From: Lepidonotus clava
Taxonomy: Eukaryota > Annelida > Polychaeta > Phyllodocida > Polynoidae
Assembly: GCA_936440205.1 (NCBI GenBank)
Contig: OW387148.1
Coordinates: forward strand, 43,497,003 to 43,561,002
DNA length: 64,000 nt
Direction of reading: 5' to 3'
Shown piece after piece: positions 55,709 to 64,000 of this stretch. The notes under the pieces are model-generated. The model saw nothing but the letters and a program-made list of their open reading frames with translations. It did not search any database and was not told the DNA's origin. Made by a program: the position numbers and the translations under genes. The number at the start of each line of letters is the position of its first letter. The first letter of the stretch is position 1.

Positions 55709-57840
55709 GTTCTTTAGATATGCATGATTTATTTTTCAGTCAGACAATAAATAACCTTATTTTCAAATCGGATCAACTGGGGTCTTAGATCAGTTTTACC
55801 ACTGTTAATTGGTAATTTATTGCATGGGCACTTGCAGGAAAATACGCCAATAAACTCACAATTGCAACATTTCCATATTTATTTGATCGGTACTGAATTA
55901 CGGAACACAAAATGTTTTACTGTACATGTATAGTCTCCTGAATTTATATATCCATCTTCGAATCTCTTTCCACATTCATGCGAAACAAACAATGCCCATG
56001 CCAACTAATAAACTTTACAACACTTTTTAAAAAACTCCTACATGTTTTTAAGAGTCTTAAACGCACCATATATTTCTGGGCACTTTGTCCTTGTGCATGA
56101 GGTATATGTGTATGTGGCCCGCATAAGCTCCTCGAAAAGAATAACATAATAGAGTCTTCTCCAACAAAGTAAGGTCAGCAGTCACGCTCCAGTGGAGGCT
56201 GGACAAAGAAACGTGTTGGAGCAGGCTCAGTGTTGGAGGGTTATTACATAATGCTGATAAGGCCTCTGCATACACTTCGTGGTCGGGGCCCGGTGGCCAA
56301 TATGGCAATATAAGTCTGTCGCCTAACGTTGAATCTCTACGTATATATAAATACCCAAAAAATAATTGCAATATAACAATGTTCTAACTTATAAATTTAA
56401 ACCATACAATCCTTTTCATACATCTTACTTCCATAAAAGTATTCGTATATGGACCAAGAACTATCATAAAGCCGGGTTGGAAATTGTACATGCAGGTCGT
56501 CCCGTTCACGATGGAGACACCTTATTAGCCTGGACTCTATGAAACAAACAAACATCAAAGAGTACGCAAAACCAATCAAATTCTTTTTTTGTTTTTGATT
56601 GAACTTAGAATCATCACACAGTCCTTCGACTTCCAAAGCCCATCTTCCAGGAACCGCCAGCCTTACAATTTGCTGGCTTAGATATAAAAGTGAAGTGGAA
56701 GAAAAATGAATTAACAGTTAAGTAATGCTGTTATCCAATACTACTACATTATTGTTATGTCACTGCATGTATAAACTGTAGTCATATCAGTTATGGTACA
56801 ACACGAGTCACATCCATTCAGTGAATGTTCTGGTTTTTTTTTAAACTATCATTTGTTTACAACGATGCTGGTCAAATATCGATTTGAACAGGTTTTCCGC
56901 AAAGCACCAGCGTAACTTGAATGTTATACATTTAATTGAAATAAGTACATGGTATTGTAACACATCAAAGTCTATCTAAGTTGACAAAAATATACCAGAA
57001 AAGGAATACAAAAAAATTCTGCGTTCACTAATTGTGATATATAAGTACATTTCAATATATACATGTTAACATGCGCTTAATTTGAAGAATATTTTTTGCT
57101 TTTAACTTTAAATGAATTTGATGGTGGTTCAGATGAACTAATTGATCAATAGTTCGGTGATCGTATCTATGCGATCAAGTCTTCTATCTAACTCCGAGTT
57201 AGGTCACTACTGTTCATGTCTGCAGAGAACTGAGAAGTTGGCTACATGACATTGGTCATTTTTTTTTAATCCATCTAGGCCTATTGAACGTATGTAACCT
57301 ACGTACAGGCCTACGCACTCATGAATCATAAATTAATATTGAAAATATAGTTGTGTGTCTTTATGTTGCTCATCAATGACATCGATATAATAATTGATGT
57401 TGCTAATTTATCACCACGCAGCATCATCAATCCCCCTCCAGGTGTCCCTGACAATTTATTCTTGTCCAAAAATGGGGGGGGCTCGCGCCTGCTGCTGAAT
57501 TACCTCCCCCCCCCCTCTCTATATCCGCTACTGATACATGTGTCCACCTTATCTTTTCTGCACACCAGAAGACAACACTTACTTGTCCTAGTAGAAGCCC
57601 CTGCAAGCACCAGGTTGGTGCTGGTCCCCCCTGGGTTTTAGGGCGGGGGGGCGTGCCAGGCATGCGCCCTCCTTTTTTTGGCCAAATTTTGAATTTTCCA
57701 CATATGCATGGCATGGAAGTCTATCTGGTATTTAGGTGGTAGTGCCTACTTTGAATTTGCCAGCATGCGCAGCTCCAGATCGAAGCGCCGGCTGGCACCA
57801 GAATGGTGCTGGTACCCCCAGCAGGCGCTCACTGGTATTT
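55709..57840. other. Unassigned stretch with weak minus-strand frames
   Basis: Two - frames (about 56057-56371 and 56397-56636) lie in tandem; the second has a hydrophobic run (IGFAYSLMFVCF). If the second transposon is an inverted relative of the giant one, a membrane protein remnant would be expected nearby, but I see no aligned motif and the second frame lacks an ATG. No gene called. Repeated GGTGCTGGT-CCCC pieces begin near 57600. Confidence 0.35.
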
Positions 57841-58490
57841 CCGCAGGCGCGGATTTAGGGGGGGGGGCGTGCCAGGCGTCCCCCCCCCCCCACATGTACA
57901 TGGCATGGATTTAGACAGACGTCCACGTCCAGCGAGACAAGATCTCCTTCTGGTATAATGTGAATACTTCAACGGACCAGGCGTCCCCCACCCCCACATG
58001 TACATGGCATGGATTTAGGGGGGGGGGGGGGGGCGTGCCAGGCGTTCCCCCCCCCCCCCCACATGTACATGGCATGGATTTAGGGGGGGCGTGCCAGGCG
58101 TCCCCCCCCCCACATGTACATGGCATGGATTTAGGGGGGGGGGGGGGGCGTGCCATGCGTACATGGCATGGAAGTCTATCGCTCACTGGTATTTAGGCTC
58201 GTCACAGAGCATGTTGACGTCCACGTCCAGCGAGACAAGATCTCCTTCTGGTATAATATGAATACTTCAACGGACCAGGCGTTTCCCCCCCCCCCCCCCA
58301 CATGTACATGGCATGGATTTAGGGGGGGGCGTGCCAGGCGTTCCCCCCCCCTACATGTACATGGCATGGATTTAGGGTGGTGCGTGCCAGGCGTCCCCCC
58401 CCCCCACGTACATGGCGTGGATTTGGGGGGGGGGGGGGGCGTGCCATGCGTCCCCCCCCCAACATGTACATGGCATGGAATGGATGTCAC
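57841..58490. repeat. GC-rich minisatellite with duplicated blocks
   Basis: Units of ACATGTACATGGCATGGATT, TAGGG, a G run, GCGTGCCAGGCGT and a C run repeat about six to eight times. A longer block, GTCCACGTCCAGCGAGACAA to AACGGACCAGGCGT, occurs at about 57920-57987 and 58218-58283. A further relative of the unit lies at 58632-58705. Open frames here (Pro/Gly-rich) are repeat artefacts. Confidence 0.85.
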
Positions 58491-58499
58491 CTTCATCTC

Positions 58500-58607
58500 A
58501 TAGATTCGATCACCAAAGACAGAATTCGTCCCAACTGGTTTTCGCCGTGAAAATGACAATGGCTGTTGGTACGGCGTAAAACACCCAACTCACTCACTCA
58601 CTCACAT
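58500..58607 (+). repeat. SINE-like tail with ACTC repeat
   Basis: TTCGCCGTGAAAATGACAAT, TACGGCGTAAAACACCCAAC and then an ACTCACTCACTCACTCAC run. The combination resembles tails of SINE-type repeats common in mollusc genomes (from memory). I cannot place its 5' end. Confidence 0.4.
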
Positions 58608-59120
58608 TACATCACATTTGGTGGTACCCCCTGCAGGCGCGGATTTAGGCGAGGGGGGGGGGCGTGCCAGGCGTCCCCCCCCCCCCCACATGTACATGGC
58701 ATGGAAGTGTATCGCTCACTGGTATTTAGGTGGTAGTGCCTACTTTCAATTTGTCACATCTACTAATCGACCTTTCACATTACATTAGACTAGTGGACAC
58801 TAGCATTTGCTTTTCACAAACATGTTCTCCGTTTATCACGCATTCATCTTAGCCTTTTTACATGTTCTGCAGCACGTTACATCTTGATTACGAGTTACCT
58901 CTGTTTCCTGCACAGCCTAGTGTCTGTGCCTCCGGGCCATGATAGCGCCCTCGTGAGGTGGTCAGTCTGACGTCATCGATATAATATTTGTTGTTGCCAA
59001 TTTACCACCACGCAGCATCGTCGCTCCCCCGCCGAGTGCCCCGGCTTTCATTGTGGCGTTGCCGGCGGGGCAGGGCCAAGTCATTTCTGTGTGTTGTGGA
59101 GACTCTACTGGTGTAGTGGG

Positions 59121-59306
59121 CAGGGGCTGACCCAGGAATTTGTAGAGGGGGGGGGGGGGGGGGGGGCAAGAACATAAATGTACAGGGGGGTGGGCCCTCC
59201 ATCAAACATGATTTAACTGGGCAAGGGTGTTGGGGGTGGGGGCAAGGACCGTCCGCCCCCCCCCCCCCCCCCGCCCCCCCCCCCCCCCCCCCTGGATCCG
59301 CCCCTG
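59121..59306 (-). mobile_element. Small G/C-rich palindromic element, inverted copy
   Basis: CAGGGGCTGACCCAGGAATT at the left and GGATCCGCCCCTG at the right, with long G and C runs and GTACAGGGGG / CATGATTTAA in the body. Same family as 12830-12985 in the opposite orientation. Confidence 0.75.
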
Positions 59307-59620
59307 GGCCGCCTTGGAGACTTTTTCCCAGTAGCTCCATTCTGGACTTTGTAGCTTGCACCGGCAACTGTCTGTCTACTGAGGCCAAATCAGCGATTCA
59401 CTTCCATTATTCTGAGCGACTGGTCTCTCCGTGGTCCTGGAGGGTATAAAAAAACAATTAAGACCAGGCTTATATTAATGTCTGCAAAAATTTAAATGTA
59501 CATGGCTTTATTATGTGGTTTAAATGGTATAAATATGAATATACGGGTGCAGGGCGCACCTTAATTTCCAACACTAGTACTGCACGGTTGAGTTTCTTGT
59601 AGCTGTGCATGAAAATAACC

Positions 59621-59913
59621 GCCAAAATAACCGAGGGAAGGTGCGACCTTAGAGTCGCTAAGGGGAAACTACCCCCAATCATCGCGCACTGCCGCCGCCT
59701 TTTTCATGGAAACCCCTTCTCTGGGGAGGTGGGGCGCGCCTACAGGGACTGTGTAAACGAAAGGGCTGGTGAAGAAAACACTTTAAAGAACGGGCTAGTG
59801 CGCGACCCAGGGAAGACAATACACAGGAATACTGCCTTACTTTGAAGGCGCGCAATGCGCTCTTTGACGCCAAAATAACCGAGGGAAGGTGCGAACTTGG
59901 AGTCGCTAAGGGG
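59621..59913. repeat. 45-bp direct repeat upstream of the second membrane gene copy
   Basis: GCCAAAATAACCGAGGGAAG plus GTGCGA-CTT-GAGTCGCTAAGG occurs at 59621-59665 and 59869-59913. It lies 120-410 bp before the ATG at 60031. Duplicated upstream sites are also seen before other genes of this element family. Confidence 0.65.
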
Positions 59914-60030
59914 CTCCGTGACTGGATGAAGCCCACTTCCCCAGTCATACAGGTGGGGTTGGCCGGGCAGTCAATGGGTACAAATACACCTGCCTACAGT
60001 GGACTCAGACACAACGTTAACCCATTCACC

Positions 60031-60432
60031 ATGGACATGGAAGCCCTGCTAAATACTAGTCTGGACACATGTACATGGCTTGCAGAGCGGTCCCGGCCTA
60101 CGGCCAAACCATTCCCTACTAACCCCGTTGAGACTGAGTTGTTGGTGCTGGCCTTGACCGTGTGGCTCGGGTGGCAATTTTGTAGGAGCTGTTCCAAACT
60201 AGTCAAGTCTGTCCGCAGTCTGCTGTGCGGTCGTCGACAGACGGCCCCCGCGGAGTTCTGGTTAAGGATCTACTGCCGGCGGGAGTCCATCACTTTACCA
60301 CTAACCCCCATTCCGGCCGGTGCGCAATTAATATTGCAAGTCAATGACAGGGTGGTGAGCCCCCAGATGCTGCTCAAACGACCAGGCCTCCTATCGCGAC
60401 GAATTACTTGGTCGCTTCCTCGGGCCCAGTAA
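60031..60432 (+). CDS. Small single-pass membrane protein, second copy
   Basis: About 133 codons from the ATG at 60031 (CACCATGG context), 50 bp after a TACAAATA box. It is homologous to the protein at 19764-20375: matching start, membrane helix at about residues 38-55 (LLVLALTVWLGWQF), and the LRIYCRRESITLPLTPIPAG block. It is shorter at the C-terminus. It converges on the envelope copy at 61037-62800, the same arrangement as in the giant transposon but inverted. Part of an older, partly decayed element. Confidence 0.6.
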   Translation: MDMEALLNTSLDTCTWLAERSRPTAKPFPTNPVETELLVLALTVWLGWQFCRSCSKLVKSVRSLLCGRRQTAPAEFWLRIYCRRESITLPLTPIPAGAQLILQVNDRVVSPQMLLKRPGLLSRRITWSLPRAQ

Positions 60433-60697
60433 CAATATGCACTTTGCCTCCAGTACACCACCAACCACATCATGAGTCAGTTGATCGGAGCTCAAAAACA
60501 ATACTATATCACCAACATAGACTTGTTGGATACAAATTATAAGAGGACTGTTTACCAATTACCAAATAACAAGCTTGCGAGTGTGTTTATTTAAGACGGT
60601 CTGGTAGTTGCAGCAGTAGCCTGGAAGTTTTAGATCTGTAACGCACTGTTTCGCTTTGCGGAAGTTGTCTTTATTGGAAACAAAGTCGGTTATTTGA

Positions 60698-60766
60698 ATA
60701 AAATGGTTTGAAAATAAACACAACTTGCATTGATTTGAACGAGGTCCTGAATTCGTGTTTTATTGC
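60698..60766. terminator. Convergent polyadenylation signals of the second copy
   Basis: AATAAA at 60698-60703 and 60713-60718 on + suit the membrane protein gene; AATAAA read on - at 60761-60766 suits the envelope copy. Confidence 0.5.
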
Positions 60767-61036
60767 AACATTTACACAAAAAATGTATAGTTCGCGATTT
60801 GTGGGTGTTATTTCGCTCAGTTTTTAAATAAAATTCCCAACTTCAAGGAAATTAGTCCTAAACCATAAGAGGTACTTTACATTGACCCCGAGCGACTCCA
60901 TATAGTGTGGCCAAACATTGTTCTCATATCCTTCCTGGTTACAAAAGTATGCGTTTATTCACACTTAGATGCGGAATCTTTGCACACGCGTAGACTTTCA
61001 GATTATGCAGAACAAATCACTTGATCAGTGTGTTAT

Positions 61037-62800
61037 TTATACAGAGACGGCCTTCACGGTGCATGCACGTGCTAGCCACCGTTGTCTTACATGTAAAATT
61101 AACAACAGCACAAACATTATCGGTGTTAAAACAAAGGTTAGTCCAAAGTGTATTCTGTCCACCACGCTATGCACCCCAGCAGAATCAATAGAAGGATTGG
61201 AAAGGTCCAGCTCCGCCCGATGTTTTTTGAACTCTTCGGTGTTCATTGTCATTCCTTTCATGTAACTTTTGAGGGAAACAAAATTCTGCTTCGCCTGCGC
61301 AAACAGGTTTTCCTGGCGACGTCTCATCTCCATGCTGAGGGGTAGGATTGGAAACGGTTTTGCATAAAAATGGTCCGGACTAACCAGTTCGCTGAGTGAG
61401 ACATTCAGGTGCTGGAGACTGGCCAAGTTCACCGGATACACGGTACGTAGAGGACCTTGAGTTCCAGGAAGACAGTTAACATTAGATCTTGGAATGCTCC
61501 ATTCGTCTGCTTTCACAGAGCAGCCACATTGAAACGCGCGAACGCATGACTCACATCCGGGGTGCGTTGTCGTCCCGCTTGGACAGGTTATATTGACTTC
61601 GTCTATGTGCGACAACATGTACGTCCCTGTCGAAAACACTTCAATGTTAGACCTCCTGAAACTCGGTTGAATAAATAGTTTAAAATCACAAAGTTGTTTC
61701 ACGGAAGAGTGATCATGTAGGTATATTGCCATTAAGCAAGACGTCGGTGATATGCTTCTAAGTGCAAAATCATATTGGCAAAACTGCAAAGTGCACTCGT
61801 CTAGTTTGGGGTTTGAAGACGATGTGTAATGTGTTGGGGAAATTAGTAAATAAGCCGGGGGGTTTGCGAGTAGAGTGAAATGGCCATGGAAAGCCAAAGG
61901 AAATGAGTTCACCTTAAGAACCTTAAACATCTGGTCAAAAGACATAATAGGAACCTTTAAAAATATTTTTAGCACATTACCATGTAGGGTCGGAGCCCCA
62001 TGAACAGTTACACTCTTATACATGTCGACAGTATTAGGGATATGAACCTTTGAATTATTTGTTTTGGACAGAAAAAGCTTGCGTATCTTGTTCATTTCCG
62101 TCTCAGTTATCAATGAAGGACTCAGCTTATTTTCCTGTAGGTTGCGAATATCCTTTACAAGAGTGTCAATGGAGTAGTCCAGTTGATAATGGAGCAGGCG
62201 CAGTTCTTGCAGGTCGTGCAATAACCCTACAATGTAATCCTGGGTGGTCATGTAAGATTGGAGTCCTTTGGAAATATTGTAAATGTAATCGTTGTTTTCC
62301 ATAGTGGCGCGAAGTTGCAGTTCCAGGCTAGAGTCTACTACCTGCAGTACTGCAGTAATTTTCTCATCAAGGAATATGAGTTCGTCGGCGGTCATCTGGT
62401 CCACACGAGCCAATTGTTGGTTGAATACCTTCTATGGAGTTAAGTCGTCGAGCGTGGCAGTACCGAATAGAGCCTTGGCGGCCGTGCCAATTTCTGGTAT
62501 GAGTGCCCGCGCCTTCCTGGACTTGCGTAAAAGATTGGTTGTGCGAATGTGCGCTTCAACAATTTCTTTCAATACTTTTAGTCCGCGTTCGAACTTAGCG
62601 ACTATTAAATGCCAATGCTTTGATATCTTTTCAGCGATTGCTTGCATTTCTTGGCACTGGTTTCCCAAACCGATTCGTAAGGTGGAGTCCCGATTGCAGT
62701 GGAAGGGAGGTGCTGACGGGGAAAGGGGAGGCTGAGGTAGAATAATATCGACCTCAGTGGTGAAGTAGTCCTTGCCAATGTACGGATGCTCGCGTCACCG
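61037..62800 (-). pseudogene. Second F-type envelope gene copy (virus-like fossil, broken)
   Basis: Clearly homologous to the envelope gene at 17492-19354 over nearly the whole length, including the LFGTAT region, the cysteine-rich C-terminal half and the membrane anchor. It is broken, with a few breaks, and its 5' end is not recognisable. It belongs to an older relative of the giant transposon. Together with the membrane protein gene at 60031 it shows that the convergent pair is a conserved module. Confidence 0.8.
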
Positions 62801-64000
62801 ATTCCAGAACCACACCACAACCCCAGCGATCCATCGCAGCGGATGGGAGTCCGGACACTGTCCCCCAGGAGGTTTCATCTGTACAAGGATGCCGTGGACG
62901 CTCTCCGCTGAAGACAGAATACAAACCAGGAAGTACGCCCGTTGATGGAGGTCGGGAACCGTATGCCTCCCCCGTCCGCGGGGACCCCCCCTGCTCCGCT
63001 CCCACCTCAGGCTCAGCTGCAGCGAGCTGCCACTCCGACGCTCCCGTTCGGGTCAAATGTGTACACGTGCCCCACCCACTGGCACTGGACGTACCTGGGC
63101 TCCCCTGGGATGACATATCCGATCCCAACTACACGGGCCCCGCCTCCGGTCCGTACCCCCCGACTGATGACTCCGGCAACGTGGGCCCCGCCCCGTGGCC
63201 CGACTTTATGGCCTGGGTAGGGTGCCCCTCACCTCCACATAGGTCCGTATAGACACCCGCGGATAATTCTGATTAACACCTCACCAAAGACCATACCGAC
63301 TAAGCCTCCAACCCCAACCACGAGCTCCTAGATGACTACTCAGCGTGGCCCTACCTAACCTACACCCCAGATCATAACTCAGCATGTCTAGGCCCACCTA
63401 GCATCTCCCGCTACCCAGCGAGCAACAATGTAAGGTCCATGATCTGGCACCGCAGGACGGTCATACTGATATAGGCCGACTCCTGCCTTCAAGGGGGCGG
63501 GGCCAAGGTCGGCGCCAGGTTCTACTCCCACCGCTACCCGGCAAGCATACCCGCCCACCACCACATATCTCAGTTGGAGGCGATAACTCTCCTGGGATCG
63601 GTACGCGCCTTCGTTCGTCTGGCGCGTTCAGATATTAAATTGGATGTATATATGTTAGAAGTCTTAAGGAACATATGGTTGCTAAACCAGTTCGCGTTAC
63701 CCGCTCACACTTGAAAAAGAAATTTATTTTGCCTGCTAAACTTTCAACAAGTTATATGAGATCTAGAAGTCCCTTTTACATTGGTTCCACCGTATGGGAT
63801 ACTTTGGATGTGGAGTTCAAGTAAGATAATATTAATATATAAACGTCGTATCAAAGACATTTACAGACGCTATAGAGATTTTCTCAGCTGAAGTAATTAG
63901 AAATAGCCACTTAGGTTATCATTCTTTGGTATGGTATATGACATTGATTGTACCGTTTACTGTTTGTTATAGTTTGCTTTGGTATGTCATTTATTTTTGA
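62801..64000. other. GC-rich unassigned end region
   Basis: No confident gene. A Pro-rich + frame (63067-63252) and a short stretch near 63500-63620 (FYSHRYPASIPAHHHISQLE in one frame), which faintly recalls an RNase H-like region of retroelements, are the only hints. Both are degraded or too short to call. Confidence 0.3.

Noticed and set aside
59002-59388. Gly-rich minus-strand frame
   Set aside because: It translates the G/C runs of a small palindromic element.

Overview
The window is eukaryotic animal DNA: spliced genes, polyadenylation signals, TATA-type promoters, CR1/L2-like LINE sequence, many small inverted-repeat DNA elements and large tandem repeats. A repeat tail with an ACTCACTCACTCACTCAC run next to a GGCGTAAAACACC-like segment (about 58572-58607) resembles repeats common in molluscs, so a gastropod or bivalve is my best guess (low to moderate confidence). 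I recognise no ordinary host gene; nearly everything is mobile or repetitive.

Layout. 1-9625: three nearly identical tandem copies of a 3434-bp unit, cut by a 200-N gap. 10221-11116: a small DNA transposon with a TTAC target duplication and eight copies of one 20-bp motif. 11460-35045: the main object, a 23.6-kb DNA transposon bounded by ~360-bp terminal inverted repeats (~97% identical) that start CAC and end GTG, flanked on both sides by ATA. Both the ends and a five-exon tnp2-type transposase inside place it in the CMC/EnSpm (CACTA) superfamily. 35049-37790: AT-rich sequence and a LINE endonuclease fragment. 37796-47793: a 10-kb minisatellite of 12-bp units with higher-order repeats. 48301-55708: a related transposon end, nested small elements, and a 2.4-kb segmental duplication whose second copy lies between 32-bp direct repeats. 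55709-59306: unassigned DNA and a GC-rich minisatellite. 59600-62800: a second, inverted and broken copy of part of the 23.6-kb element. 62800-64000: GC-rich unassigned DNA.

The 23.6-kb element carries far more than a transposase. In order: an SGNH-hydrolase-like gene (+), an F-type envelope glycoprotein gene (+), a small single-pass membrane protein gene (-), a five-exon coiled-coil gene resembling C14orf93-type proteins (+), a second membrane protein with a spliced signal peptide (-), the CACTA transposase (+) and a five-exon PHD-finger gene (+). Most have a TATA box 30-110 bp before the start codon. The envelope and first membrane gene converge tail to tail; the same convergent pair recurs, inverted, at 60031-62800, so the two belong together.

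Interpretation: a giant envelope-bearing CACTA transposon, with a transposition module (transposase plus small zinc-finger protein) and a membrane/envelope module. No polymerase, integrase, protease or capsid gene was found, so whether it was ever virus-like in life style is open. The tandem arrays and minisatellite give long open frames in many readings; these are not called as genes.
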